A DNA stretch of 64,000 nucleotides, from the NCBI RefSeq assembly GCF_025351295.1, contig NZ_JANXWD010000106.1, positions 1 to 64,000 of the forward strand. The letters run 5' to 3'. The first letter of the stretch is position 1; every line of letters begins with the position of its first letter. The stretch is from Phenylobacterium sp. (GTDB lineage: Bacteria > Pseudomonadota > Alphaproteobacteria > Caulobacterales > Caulobacteraceae). The translations under genes and the position numbers were made by a program. Below are positions 46,877-56,269 of this stretch, one piece after another. The notes beneath the pieces were generated by a model that was not told where the DNA came from, made no database searches, and was given only the letters and a program-made list of their open reading frames with translations.

Positions 46877-48100
46877 GCCCGGCTTGAGGACCGCCACCAT
46901 GCCGTCGGCGACCAGCAACGCCTCGAGGTCGTCGGCGACGGCCTGGGCCGGCAGATCCCCGCCCCGCGCGGCATAGGCCGCCGCGCGCGCCGCGTTGTCG
47001 CCGTCGAGCAGGGCCAGGCTCGTCGCCGCGCCCGCTCCGGCGATCCACTGCGTCCATTCCACGCGCCCGAGATCGAAGGCCTTGCGGCCCTGCTCGACCC
47101 GATCCGCCGCCGCGCCGTCCAGCAGGCGGCGCTCGAAAAACCGCCGCGCGGCCAGCGCCTTGGCCAGGGCCTCAACCGGCGTCGCGCCCCTGCATTCGCC
47201 CAGCACCAGCCCCGCCCGGTCGCCGTCGGTCGCCAGGGCGTAGAAGCACCCGGCGCCCGCCTCGCCCAGCCGGCGCGCCGCAAGCGCCACCCCGGCGGCC
47301 TGCGTCACCAGCGGCGGGAAGGCGGTCTCGTGGACCGCCGCCACGCCGGCCGCCTCGTCGCGCTGGCGGTCGCGCAGCGCCAGCTCGCGGCGGCTGCGCG
47401 CCAGCCGGCCCGTGACCCCGGTCTTCATCAGCCGTACGGCGTTGGCCAGGTCGCGGGTCTCGCGGATCGACAGGGCATCCAGGTCGGCCGGCGCGGCGCC
47501 GGCGCGGATCGCCTCGACCATGGCGCTGTTGCGGGCCAGTTCGCGGGCGATGCGGCTGGCCACCGTCCAGGCGAGGCCGAAGCCCAGCAGGGCGGCGGCC
47601 GCCACCAGCCCGGCGATCAGCCGCCCCAGCGCCGCCACCTCGGCGAACAGGGGCTCGGCGTCGATCTGGGCGATCACAAAGCGGCCGCCCCCAGCGGCCG
47701 CCAGGGCGGTGGCCAGGCGCGGGCGGGGCGCGTCGGCGCGAATCGGCAGAGCCAGCGGCCGGGCAGGCGCCGCGAACCGTCCCGGCCCCGCGCCGGCCCC
47801 GCGCCCGGCGATCCGCACCGGCACGCCGTCGGTTCCGACGACATAGAGGCCGGCCAGCCCGGGGATGTTCGCCGCCGCGGCCTTCAGCGCCGCCGCCCGG
47901 CGCGGGTCGGCCAGGGTCGCGGCCAGGTCGTCGGCGCCGGAGGCGAAGGCGGCCGTGGTCACCGCCGCGGAGATCGCCTGGGTCTCGATCCCCCGCGCCG
48001 CCTCGCCCCGCTCCAGCAGGAACAGCAGCGCTCCGTTGACCCCCGCCAGCAGCAGGAACAGCGGCATGACCAGCAACAGGAAGGTGCGCCGGATGGTCAT
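46853..48100 (-). CDS. Two-TM membrane sensor with HAMP-like linker
   Basis: A 415-residue membrane protein. The N-terminal TM is about 7-25 (LLLVMPLFLLLAGVNG), a periplasmic domain of about 140 residues follows, and a second TM (LIAGLVAAAALLGFGLAWTV) is near 170-190. After it comes a HAMP-like helix pair (NSAMVEAIRAGAAPADLDAL). The cytoplasmic C-terminal 190 residues do not match a kinase or cyclase I recognise. It is coupled by ATGA overlap to the preceding cNMP-type gene. It probably feeds the partner-switch module. Its 3' end overlaps the convergent STAS gene. Confidence 0.8.
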   Translation of the reverse strand: MTIRRTFLLLVMPLFLLLAGVNGALLFLLERGEAARGIETQAISAAVTTAAFASGADDLAATLADPRRAAALKAAAANIPGLAGLYVVGTDGVPVRIAGRGAGAGPGRFAAPARPLALPIRADAPRPRLATALAAAGGGRFVIAQIDAEPLFAEVAALGRLIAGLVAAAALLGFGLAWTVASRIARELARNSAMVEAIRAGAAPADLDALSIRETRDLANAVRLMKTGVTGRLARSRRELALRDRQRDEAAGVAAVHETAFPPLVTQAAGVALAARRLGEAGAGCFYALATDGDRAGLVLGECRGATPVEALAKALAARRFFERRLLDGAAADRVEQGRKAFDLGRVEWTQWIAGAGAATSLALLDGDNAARAAAYAARGGDLPAQAVADDLEALLVADGMVAVLKPGSAERGQG

Positions 48101-48483
48101 GACCGGGCGCCGCCGAGGTCGCGCAGGCCCACCACGAACTCGGGGCACTCGCGCGCGATGGTGAAGACGTGCGGCTTGGCGATCAGCAGGGCGCTGAGGC
48201 CCGCCGGGCCCGCCACATGATCCGCCCGGGCGGCCAGGCCGAACAGCAGGCCGGGCGCGTCGAACACCGCCGGCGCCGGCGCCGCGCCGGCCAGAGCCTC
48301 ACCCTCGACCTGCACGAACAGGGCGTCGGCCACCGTTCCGGCCGCCAGCACCACGCGCCCCGGCGGATAGGTGCGCAGCCGCGCGTGGCTGGCGATCAGC
48401 AACAGCTCCAGGTCGTCCAGCCGGGCGAACGGCTCGACGGCGCGCAGCGCGAACAGGGTGCGGACCACCTCGGCGCCGATCAT
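48097..48483 (-). CDS. Cyclic-nucleotide-binding-like domain protein
   Basis: A 128-residue protein with a cNMP/CRP-like N-terminal pattern: RTLFALRAVEPFARLDDLELLLIAS, then RTYPPGRVVLAAGTVADALFVQVEGEA (the [FY]xxGxxIxxxGxxxDxLFxIxxG consensus). The phosphate-binding cassette (FGE...RSA) is not clearly present, so it may be a pocket without cNMP specificity. It lacks a DNA-binding domain. It overlaps both neighbours by 4 bp, so it belongs tightly to the sensor operon. Confidence 0.75.
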   Translation of the reverse strand: MIGAEVVRTLFALRAVEPFARLDDLELLLIASHARLRTYPPGRVVLAAGTVADALFVQVEGEALAGAAPAPAVFDAPGLLFGLAARADHVAGPAGLSALLIAKPHVFTIARECPEFVVGLRDLGGARS

Positions 48484-49760
48484 GCCCGCGCCGCCCAGCC
48501 TATGGTGATCGGTCCGGCGGGTGTGAGCACGCTGAGCATGGCCCCGGGCGCGAGGGCGCGGCCCTCTCCCGGCGCAAGCGTGACCTCGTCCACCGCGCCG
48601 ATCCGCAGCCTCACCGGCCGCTCGCCGGCCGCGCGCACGACTCCAGCCCTGCGGTCGATGGCGAGCAGCGCGCCCGGCGCGGCCTGCGCCAACGCCGTCC
48701 AGTCCGCCGCCAGCTCCGGCGCCGCGGCGATCCGTTCGGCCAGGGCGCGCATCGCCCGGCGGCCCAGCCGCGCCTCGGCCCCCTCGCTATCGTCGTCGGC
48801 GGCGATCCAGAGCCCCAGCAGGCCGTCGTCGTCGACCAGGCTCACCACGGCCGGCTCGTCGGCCAGCAGGTCCTCGATCAGCCGCCGGTTGCTGGCCCGG
48901 TCCTGGTCGGCGGTCTGGGTCCAGGCTGTCCGCATGGTGGCGATCAGGTCGAGGGCCAGTTCGGCCAGGTCCTGGCGCAGCCGCTCCACCTCGCGCGGCG
49001 CGGGGCGCACCGTGGGCGGATTGCGGTCGCCGGCGGCGAAGCGCAGGGCGTCGCCCTTCAGCCCCTCGATCGGCTGCGCTACCCGGCGCAGGATCATCAG
49101 GGTCGCCAGGGCGCAGGCCAACAGCGAGGCCACCCCGATCAGAGCGCTGGCGAACAGGGCGTTCTGGGTCGCCACCTGGATCACCGAGATGTTCACGTCG
49201 GCCCCGGCGGTGGCCACGATCCGGCCGTCGCGGCCGCGCATGGGCGCCGCAGCGGTCTTCAGCAGGCCCCATTGCTCCTGGAACTGGATCGGCGAGACAT
49301 AGACCACACCATGGTCGGTGACGGCGCGCAGGCCGGCCCGCGTCTCGCCCGGCAGCTCGTCCTCCGAGCCGATGGTCGAATGCTCGGACCCCTCGGTCGA
49401 ATCCAGCACATAGACCACGTCCTTGGTCCCGCCGAGCACCTGGGAATAGAGGTAGGTCAGGCCCAGCTCGCGGCGGATGCGCCGCATCGGCTCGACGTTG
49501 CGCCGGTAGCGCGGCATCGCCTCCACGAGGTCCGACGCGGCGCCGGCGCGGGCGGCGGCGATCAGCCAGTCATGGTCTCCCGGGTCCACCAGGGCCGCGG
49601 TCAGCGAGCTGGTGGTCACCAGCTTGCGCGAGAAGCCGTCGAGGATGGTGTCGTAGAGCCGGCTGTAGACCAGCGCGCCCAGGGCGATGGCCACGACCAC
49701 GATGGCCGGCGTGAAGGTCCGCCACAGCAGCGCCTGGATCGGGGTCCCCTCAGGCCGCAT
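48480..49760 (-). CDS. HAMP membrane sensor protein
   Basis: A 426-residue membrane protein. TM1 is near residues 15-32 (TFTPAIVVVAIALGALVYSR), a periplasmic sensor of about 160 residues follows, and TM2 is near 200-220 (LFASALIGVASLLACALATL) with a HAMP-like sequence after it (RRVAQPIEGLKGDALRFAAG). The sensor segment GLTYLYSQVLGGTKDVVYVL resembles the one in the SpoIIE protein (QLQYVYTYMQFGREIRTVST), suggesting a common ligand type. No catalytic C-terminal domain is recognised. It overlaps the cNMP gene by 4 bp and the transporter gene by 11 bp. Confidence 0.8.
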   Translation of the reverse strand: MRPEGTPIQALLWRTFTPAIVVVAIALGALVYSRLYDTILDGFSRKLVTTSSLTAALVDPGDHDWLIAAARAGAASDLVEAMPRYRRNVEPMRRIRRELGLTYLYSQVLGGTKDVVYVLDSTEGSEHSTIGSEDELPGETRAGLRAVTDHGVVYVSPIQFQEQWGLLKTAAAPMRGRDGRIVATAGADVNISVIQVATQNALFASALIGVASLLACALATLMILRRVAQPIEGLKGDALRFAAGDRNPPTVRPAPREVERLRQDLAELALDLIATMRTAWTQTADQDRASNRRLIEDLLADEPAVVSLVDDDGLLGLWIAADDDSEGAEARLGRRAMRALAERIAAAPELAADWTALAQAAPGALLAIDRRAGVVRAAGERPVRLRIGAVDEVTLAPGEGRALAPGAMLSVLTPAGPITIGWAARA

Positions 49761-52386
49761 AGCTGCGTCCGTCGCGGGCCTTCAGCAGCACCAGCGCCAG
49801 GTCCGGATAGCGGGTAGCGACGTCGTCGATGTCGGCGCGAGAGAGCCAGAACGCGCGGCCGTCCACGGCCACTTCGGTCGGCCGGCGCCCGAAGGGTTCG
49901 GGCGTCGCGCGCTCAGCCAGGGCGACCAGGGCGTCGATCGAGGCGGCCGCGAAGTCGGGCAGCGCGCGCAGGGCGCCGACCATATCCACCACCGTCGCGC
50001 GGCCCTCGCCTGGCAGGGCCAGCAGGGTCGCCAGGCTGTCGCGGAAGATCGGCGCCAGGCCGGGGCGAAGGGCGCCGCGCAGATGCCGGGCCAGGTCTTG
50101 CGGCGGCACGAGATCGCGCAGCGCCTGGGCCGCCGCGGCGGCTTCGAAGCCGCGGCCGTCGTCGATGGCGGCCTGCAGCAGCGGCAGCATGTCGCCTTCG
50201 CCCACGCCCGCCGCAGCCCGCGTCGGACGCCGGCTGATCAGCGGCTCCAGCCGGCGGTAGGTGGCCGCGCCGACCCCGCTGGCGATGGCCTCGATGGCGT
50301 TGCCGCGCACCTTGGGATTGGCCGAATGCAGCGAGACGATCAGCAGGTCGAAGTCGGGCACCAGACCGCCCAGGGCCAGCAGCTCCAGGGCGAAGTCCAC
50401 CGAGCCGGCGATCCGCTCGCGATACGCCAGCGCCAGCAGGTCTATGGCCGGCGAGCGGTCCCGCTCCGCCTCGAACCGCTCGGCCACGGCCAGGCGCGGC
50501 CCGGTCTCGCCCAGCTCTTCGCCCACCAGCCGGTCGAGCTGGGAGACGAACTGGGCGTGCGACAGCGCACTCAGCGCGCGGGCCGCCACCGCCCGGGCGC
50601 GATAGGGCGCCTGGTAGTTCGCGAGCATCTGCATCAGCCGCGGGATCGCTGCTTCGCCCAGGCTGACCAGCATGGCCTCGGTGGCGCGCAGCTCGCGCGG
50701 ACTGAGCCGCGCGGCCGCGATCAGCACCGGGGGGATCGCCTCCACGTCGCCGATGGCGGCCAGCAGGTCCAGGATGGTCTGGCGGGTGGCGCGGTCCATC
50801 CGGGTCAGGTTGTCGATAAGCGGGGCGACCAGGCCGATGTCGCCGGGGCCGACCACGCTGACCAGGGCCTGGAGCGCGTACTTTCGCACCGACGGCGAGG
50901 GGTCGGCCAGCTTGGCGGCGAAGGCGTCGGTGGCGCCGGAGGAGTCGGTCTCGAGCACGTCGCTCACGTCGGGCCGGGCCGACGGGCGGTGCAGCAGGGT
51001 CCGGGCCGCGGCGGCGATCCCGGAGTCGGTCTCAGCGGCCTTGGCCTTCAGCAGGGCCAATCCTGCGGCGTCGAACTGCGGCGCGCGCAGCGCCCGGTCG
51101 CCGAAGTTCAGCCAGCCCCGGCGCATATTGGCCTCCATGGCCGCCGGATAGACGTGGCGCAGGCCCATCACGATCGCCACCAGCCCCGCGCCCAGCAGCA
51201 CGCCCACCCCGGCCAGCTCGCGCACGTCTACATGCCGGGCCGCCAGCAGCAGGAAGGCGCCGGCCAGCAGGCTGGCCAGCGGCTCGCACATCCCCTCGAC
51301 GATGGTCCGGAACGGCCGCTTCACCGCCGACGGCGTCGCGTTGAACATCAGGTTCTGGTTGTTGTAATCGATGGAGGTCAGGACCCCGTGGTAGGCGAAG
51401 AAGGCCGCCAGGGCCGCGCCGGTCCCGCCCGCCAGGAAGAAGTATCCGAACGCCGCGAAGTAGGTCAGCGGCAGGATCAGGGCCACGTTGCGCACCCCCA
51501 TCCGCGTCACCAGCCGGTTGAACACGAACAGGCAGACAATCAGGTTGAAGACGCTGGAGGCCGCATAGAGCTCGCCGAACAGCGCCGCCAGCCCGGCCTC
51601 GCTGCGGCCCTTCTGCAGCACCGAGGAGTACTGGAACTCCGCCAGGTTGGTCATCAGCAGGGTGACGAACAGGGCCAGCGCCAGCAGCGACGCATAGCGT
51701 GAGGTGCGGAAGGTGCGGGCCACCAGCTTCAGCTGGATCCGGACGCTGGCGACCTCGCTGTCCAGGTCGGTGTCGCTGTCGGCGATGCGCGTCCAGCGAC
51801 GGCGGATCGCGCGCGCCGCTGGCAGGGTCCCGGCCGCCACCGCCGACCACACCAGCAGGAACCCGGCCAGCGGCACGACGCCGGCGAAGCTGCTGACGAT
51901 CAGCGCCCCGATGGCCGTGCCCAGCGCGCAGAAGGCGGCGAACAGCGGGAACAGCCGCTTGGCGTCCTGGATATCGAAATAGGCGTCGGTGAAGGTCCAG
52001 AACAGCGAGTAGAGGCCGATGTACCACATCGCCAGGTACAGCTTGAGCGCATAGTAGACGTAGACGCTCCAGCCCTTGGGCAGGTGGGCCGACAGCAGCG
52101 CCCAGCCGATCATCCCGCCCGCCACCAGCATCAGCAGGGTGACGTCCATCACCCGCCCGGGCGAGAAGCGCACCTGCAGGTATGAGAACAGCGCCGTGTA
52201 GACGACCATCACCGCCGGGGTCAGCAGGAAGATCACCGGCAGCTTGCCCGGCCCCACATGGCTCAGGAACGCCGCGTCGCCGGCGCTGAAACCGATGCCG
52301 ACGCCGGTCTGCAGCAACAGGCCGAACAGGCCGAACTGCAGCAGTTTCGGCCAATCGCCGGGCTCGACCTTGAAGAGGCGGTTCAA
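49750..52386 (-). CDS. NTT/MFS-like membrane transporter fused to HEAT repeats
   Basis: An 878-residue fusion. The first about 430 residues contain about 12 hydrophobic segments in the pattern of MFS/ADP-ATP-translocase (NTT)-like proteins, with SYLQVRFSPGRVMD, WTFTDAYFDIQDAKRLFPLF and SIDYNNQNLMFNATP (the last resembling the conserved ends of NTT proteins). Residues about 455-840 are a HEAT-repeat array (DPSPSVRKYALQALVSVVG; VEAIPPVLIAAARL; HSANPKVRGNAIEAIASG). The start is TTG at 52386 by the open frame; no ATG fits nearby. It is the first gene of the leftward sensor operon. The coupling of transporter and HEAT scaffold suggests signalling rather than bulk transport. Confidence 0.85.
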   Translation of the reverse strand: MNRLFKVEPGDWPKLLQFGLFGLLLQTGVGIGFSAGDAAFLSHVGPGKLPVIFLLTPAVMVVYTALFSYLQVRFSPGRVMDVTLLMLVAGGMIGWALLSAHLPKGWSVYVYYALKLYLAMWYIGLYSLFWTFTDAYFDIQDAKRLFPLFAAFCALGTAIGALIVSSFAGVVPLAGFLLVWSAVAAGTLPAARAIRRRWTRIADSDTDLDSEVASVRIQLKLVARTFRTSRYASLLALALFVTLLMTNLAEFQYSSVLQKGRSEAGLAALFGELYAASSVFNLIVCLFVFNRLVTRMGVRNVALILPLTYFAAFGYFFLAGGTGAALAAFFAYHGVLTSIDYNNQNLMFNATPSAVKRPFRTIVEGMCEPLASLLAGAFLLLAARHVDVRELAGVGVLLGAGLVAIVMGLRHVYPAAMEANMRRGWLNFGDRALRAPQFDAAGLALLKAKAAETDSGIAAAARTLLHRPSARPDVSDVLETDSSGATDAFAAKLADPSPSVRKYALQALVSVVGPGDIGLVAPLIDNLTRMDRATRQTILDLLAAIGDVEAIPPVLIAAARLSPRELRATEAMLVSLGEAAIPRLMQMLANYQAPYRARAVAARALSALSHAQFVSQLDRLVGEELGETGPRLAVAERFEAERDRSPAIDLLALAYRERIAGSVDFALELLALGGLVPDFDLLIVSLHSANPKVRGNAIEAIASGVGAATYRRLEPLISRRPTRAAAGVGEGDMLPLLQAAIDDGRGFEAAAAAQALRDLVPPQDLARHLRGALRPGLAPIFRDSLATLLALPGEGRATVVDMVGALRALPDFAAASIDALVALAERATPEPFGRRPTEVAVDGRAFWLSRADIDDVATRYPDLALVLLKARDGRSYAA

Positions 52387-52434
52387 CAGAATTGGCGCGC
52401 CCTCCCTGGCTTGAGACCCCCACCTTGGCCAGCG

Positions 52435-52463
52435 TTAGCGTGGATGGCGGATTCCCCTATAGA
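52435..52463 (+). promoter_or_regulatory. Candidate sigma-70-like promoter for SpoIIE gene
   Basis: ttagcg at 52435-52440 and tataga at 52458-52463 are spaced 17 bp apart, 46 bp before the ATG at 52509. The match to -10 is good, to -35 only moderate. Confidence 0.35.
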
Positions 52464-52508
52464 ATAGCTTCGAATTCGCGAACGGCTGTCGGTGGGTGCT
52501 CAGGGGCG

Positions 52509-54140
52509 ATGAACGATCTCGCAGGAGACAGCGCCGAACGCCGCCGCCGTTTCGGGTTGCGGTCGCAACTGCTGCTGCTGCTGTTCACCCTGAACCTGGT
52601 GGCCGCCACCGCCTATTCGGCGGTGCTCTACAGCATCGACCGCACCGAGATCATGGCCGGCATCGATGCGCGGCTTCGCGCCGCCGCCCTGGCGGTCGCC
52701 GAGATCGTGCCAGACGTCTATCACGCCCGCATCACCGGCCCGGACTCCATCCCGGCCGAGGAGTACTACCGCCTGCAGTACCGCCTCTCGCGCTTCGCCG
52801 ACGCCTCGCAGCTGCAGTACGTCTACACCTACATGCAGTTTGGCCGGGAGATCCGCACCGTCTCCACCAGCGCCACCCCGCGAGAGTGGGAGACCCGCAC
52901 CCGGACCGGCTTCTTCAGCCTCTACAAGGACGCCCCGCCCAAGCTCTACCAGAGCTTCGCGGACGGGAAGCCGCGGTTCGACGAGTACACCGACAAGTTC
53001 GGCACCTTCCGCTCGATCTACCTGCCCATGCGCGGGGTCGACGCACGGCCCTATGTGGTGGGCGCCGACATCCCCCTGGGCACGGTCCGTGACCGCCTGA
53101 ACCAGGCGCTGAAGACCTCGATCGCGGTAGGCGCCGCGATGTTCGCGTTGTCCATGGCGCTTGGCTGGCTGCTGGTCGACCGGATCATCGGCCCGTTGAT
53201 CCGGCTCACCTCCTTCACCCGCAACATCGGCCAGCGGAATTTCCAGCCCGACCGCGCGGAAACCGCGGCCCTCGAAAAGATCAGCCACAGCCGCAGCGAC
53301 GAGGTCGGGAGCCTGGCCGAGGCCATGACCGCGATGATCGCGCGGCTGCAGCGCTACCTGATCGACATGGAGGCGGCGACCGCGGCGCGCGAGCGGGTCG
53401 AGGGCGAGCTCTCCGCCGCGCGCGACATCCAGGCCGGAATGCTGCCCCGCCAGTTCCCGCCGTTCCCGGAGCGCACCGACGTCGACATCCACGCCCTGCT
53501 GGAATCGGCCAAGCAGGTCGGCGGCGACCTCTACGACTACCTGCTGATCGACGCCAACCGGCTGTTCTTCGTGGTCGGCGACGTCTCCGGCAAGGGCGTC
53601 CCGGCGGCCCTGTTCATGGCCATGACCACCACCCTGTTCAAAGCCAGTGCGCTCGCCGCCCAGACCACCGGCGAGATCATGGGTCGGGTCAACGCCGGGC
53701 TGGCGCGGGAGAACGCCGCCCAGATGTTCGTCACCGCGGTCTGCGGGATCCTCGACCTGCGCACCGGCGCCGTGCAGTACAGCGACGGCGGCCACGACGC
53801 GCCCTTCGTACGCCGCGCCGACGGCGCCCTGGAACGCCTGCCCAAGCTGCCGGGCATCGCGCTGGGGGTGTTCGACGACGCGACCTTCGAGACCGGCGCC
53901 TTCCAACTCGCGCCCGGCGACGCCCTGGTGCTGTTCACAGACGGCGTCTCGGAGGCCGCCAACCTCGCCGACGACCTCTTCACCATCGCCCGCATCGAGA
54001 CCGCCCTGGGAACCGCGCGGGCCGACACCTCCGCACGCCGGATCGCCCAAGGCCTGGCCGACGACGTCCGCGTCTTCGTGGGCCAGGCGGCCCAGTCCGA
54101 CGACATCGCCATCCTGGTGGTGCGCTACGAGGGGCCATAG
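52509..54140 (+). CDS. Membrane SpoIIE-type serine phosphatase with HAMP
   Basis: A 543-residue membrane phosphatase of the RsbU/SpoIIE PPM type. TM1 is 19-41, then a periplasmic sensor of about 165 residues, TM2 near 205-225 (MFALSMALGWLLVDRIIG), HAMP, and a coiled-coil linker. The PPM domain has QVGGDLYDYLLID near 336-348, GDVSGKGVPAALFMA near 356-370, YSDGGHDAPFV, and a final DDIAILVVRY with the metal-binding Asp pair. ATG 52509 has AGGGG upstream. It should dephosphorylate the STAS protein at 46544 when its periplasmic sensor is engaged. The sensor resembles that of the gene at 48480. Confidence 0.93.
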   Translation: MNDLAGDSAERRRRFGLRSQLLLLLFTLNLVAATAYSAVLYSIDRTEIMAGIDARLRAAALAVAEIVPDVYHARITGPDSIPAEEYYRLQYRLSRFADASQLQYVYTYMQFGREIRTVSTSATPREWETRTRTGFFSLYKDAPPKLYQSFADGKPRFDEYTDKFGTFRSIYLPMRGVDARPYVVGADIPLGTVRDRLNQALKTSIAVGAAMFALSMALGWLLVDRIIGPLIRLTSFTRNIGQRNFQPDRAETAALEKISHSRSDEVGSLAEAMTAMIARLQRYLIDMEAATAARERVEGELSAARDIQAGMLPRQFPPFPERTDVDIHALLESAKQVGGDLYDYLLIDANRLFFVVGDVSGKGVPAALFMAMTTTLFKASALAAQTTGEIMGRVNAGLARENAAQMFVTAVCGILDLRTGAVQYSDGGHDAPFVRRADGALERLPKLPGIALGVFDDATFETGAFQLAPGDALVLFTDGVSEAANLADDLFTIARIETALGTARADTSARRIAQGLADDVRVFVGQAAQSDDIAILVVRYEGP

Positions 54141-54198
54141 GCCGGGCGGGACCGTGTTGTAGCCTGGCCTCCAGGGCTCCAGGCCTCCAGGAGCGAGC

Positions 54199-55674
54199 AT
54201 GAGCGACGAACCGGACGGCGACTCAGCCGAGGCGAGCGACATCGTCTCGATGACCGCGCGCGGCCTCGCCAAGGCGATCCGGGCGCGCAAGGTCTCTTCG
54301 CTCGAGGTGATGACCGCCCACCTTGACCAGATCGACAGGCTCAACCCGGCCGCCAACGCCGTGGTGGCCCTGCAGGATCGCGACGGCCTGCTCAGCCAGG
54401 CGCGGGACCGCGACGCCCAACTGGCGCGCGGCGGCCCCATCGGACCGCTCCATGGCTTTCCCCATGCGATGAAGGATCTGCAGCCGGTTAAGGGCATCCG
54501 CTTCACCCGGGGCTCGCCGATCTTCAAGGACCTGGTCGCCCCGGCCGACGGCCTGACGGCCGAGCGGCTGCGCGCGGCCGGCGTGATCTTCATCGGCAAG
54601 ACCAACACGCCGGAATTCGGCCTGGGCTCGCACACCGTCAATCCCGTCTACGGGCCGACGCACAACAGCCATGACCCGAGCCGGTCGGCGGGCGGCAGCA
54701 GCGGCGGGGCGGCGGTGGCGCTGGCCCTGCGGATGGTCCCGCTCGCCGACGGCAGCGACTATGGCGGCAGCCTGCGCAATCCCGCCGGATGGAACAACGT
54801 CTGCGGCTTCCGGACCAGCTTCGGCCGCGTGCCGGTCGATGCGCCAAACGCCTGGCAACCGTCGATGGGCGTGCAGGGGCCGATGGCGCGCAACGTCGCC
54901 GACCTCGCCCTGCTGCTCTCGGTCCAGGCCGGGTACGACCCTCGCGCGCCGCTGTCGCTGGAGGGCGACGGGGCCGGTTTCGCCGGCCCACTGGACGCTG
55001 AGCTGAAGGGCAAGCGGATCGGCTGGCTGGGCGATTTCGGCGGGGCCACGCCCTGTGAGGCCGGCGTGCTCGACGTCTGCCGCGCCGCCCTCAAACGGTT
55101 CGAGGCCCTGGGCTGCGTCGTCGAGGCGGCCATGCCGGACTTTGACGTCGAACGGGCGTGGCAGGCGTTCATTCGCCTGCGCGCCTGGCAGCAGGCCGGT
55201 CAGTTCCTGCCCTTCGACCACGACCCGGCCCAGCGGGCCCTGCTCAACGCCCAGTCGATCTATGAGCTGGAGACCGCGCTACGCCTGTCGGCCGTCGACA
55301 TCATCGCCGCATCGACCGTGCGCACCCAGTGGAGCCAGGCCGTCCAGGGGCTGTTCTCGACCTACGACTACCTGATCGCACCGACCGCCCAGCTTTTTCC
55401 CTTCGCCATCGCCACGCGCTGGCCGACGGAGATCGCGGGCGTCGCGATGCGGACCTATCATGAGTGGATGAAGGGGGTCTGCCTGGTCACGATGGCGGGC
55501 TGCCCCGCTCTGGCGATGCCTGCGGGGTTCAGCCCCCAGGGGCTGCCGATGGGCCTGCAGATCATCGCCCCAGTCCACCAGGAGATGGCGTGCCTGCAAC
55601 TGGGCGCGGCCTACGAGGCCGTCGAACCGCTCTGGCGGACGCGGCCGCCTCCGGGTCTGCGCCGGACGGCCTAG
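54199..55674 (+). CDS. Amidase (amidase-signature family)
   Basis: A 491-residue amidase-signature enzyme with the complete Ser-cisSer-Lys triad: Lys92 in HAMKDLQPVKG, Ser167 in GGSSGG, and Ser191 in DYGGSLRNPAG. It hydrolyses an unidentified amide. Length is normal, with no signal peptide. ATG 54199 has CCAGGAG upstream. The gene follows the SpoIIE gene by 58 bp in the same direction. Its stop shares the ctag at 55671-55674 with the convergent GNAT gene. Confidence 0.94.
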   Translation: MSDEPDGDSAEASDIVSMTARGLAKAIRARKVSSLEVMTAHLDQIDRLNPAANAVVALQDRDGLLSQARDRDAQLARGGPIGPLHGFPHAMKDLQPVKGIRFTRGSPIFKDLVAPADGLTAERLRAAGVIFIGKTNTPEFGLGSHTVNPVYGPTHNSHDPSRSAGGSSGGAAVALALRMVPLADGSDYGGSLRNPAGWNNVCGFRTSFGRVPVDAPNAWQPSMGVQGPMARNVADLALLLSVQAGYDPRAPLSLEGDGAGFAGPLDAELKGKRIGWLGDFGGATPCEAGVLDVCRAALKRFEALGCVVEAAMPDFDVERAWQAFIRLRAWQQAGQFLPFDHDPAQRALLNAQSIYELETALRLSAVDIIAASTVRTQWSQAVQGLFSTYDYLIAPTAQLFPFAIATRWPTEIAGVAMRTYHEWMKGVCLVTMAGCPALAMPAGFSPQGLPMGLQIIAPVHQEMACLQLGAAYEAVEPLWRTRPPPGLRRTA

Positions 55675-56264
55675 CCTCGCGGCTGGCGCACCATCGGGTA
55701 GATGCCGGGGAAGTCCCCCGGCTGCACGAACCCCATCACCTCGAAGCCGTAGCGTTCGTAGAGCGGCACGTTCTTGGGATTGGAGCTCTCGAGGTAGGCC
55801 ATGACGCCGTCCTCGTCGCAGCGGCGCAGCGACTGCTTCAGGATCGCCGAGCCATAGCCGCGGCCCTGCCGCGCCGGGTCCACCCCGATCATCGCCAGGT
55901 ACCAGTGCGGCGCGTCCGGGTGGTAGGCCGCCATGGTCTCGCCCACCTCGCCCAGCACCGGCAGTTTCTCCTCCCGCGCCAGCTCGCCGATCACCGCCAG
56001 CATCGCATCCCGGTCGGACGAGACCCCGGGCGGCAGCCACAGCGCCGCGGCCGCCCCGTCGTCCGCGAGCCAGGCGGTGCCCTGGGCCACCGCCGCCCCG
56101 CCCATACCCGTCGCGAAGGCCCGGAAGCCCTTGAAGAAGGCGTCGGGCGAGGCGAGCAGATAGCGCAGGCAGGGGTCTGTGCTGAAGGCCAGCATCAGGG
56201 TATTGAGCACCGCGTCCCCTTCGGACGCCTCGGCTGTGCGTACGTCGATCATGGCGTTTCCCAT
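55671..56264 (-). CDS. GNAT-family N-acetyltransferase
   Basis: A 197-residue GNAT. Acetyl-CoA motif A is VDPARQGRGYGSAIL, and the C-terminal segment NPKNVPLYERYGFEVMGFV is the typical motif B. The N-terminal half (ALWLPPGVSSDRDAM) is that of a longer, YkwB-like GNAT. Start ATG 56264 lies 5 bp after the cyclase-like stop, so co-transcription is likely; ATG 56252 is an alternative. Substrate unknown. Confidence 0.9.
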   Translation of the reverse strand: MGNAMIDVRTAEASEGDAVLNTLMLAFSTDPCLRYLLASPDAFFKGFRAFATGMGGAAVAQGTAWLADDGAAAALWLPPGVSSDRDAMLAVIGELAREEKLPVLGEVGETMAAYHPDAPHWYLAMIGVDPARQGRGYGSAILKQSLRRCDEDGVMAYLESSNPKNVPLYERYGFEVMGFVQPGDFPGIYPMVRQPRG

Positions 56265-56269
56265 CCGCG

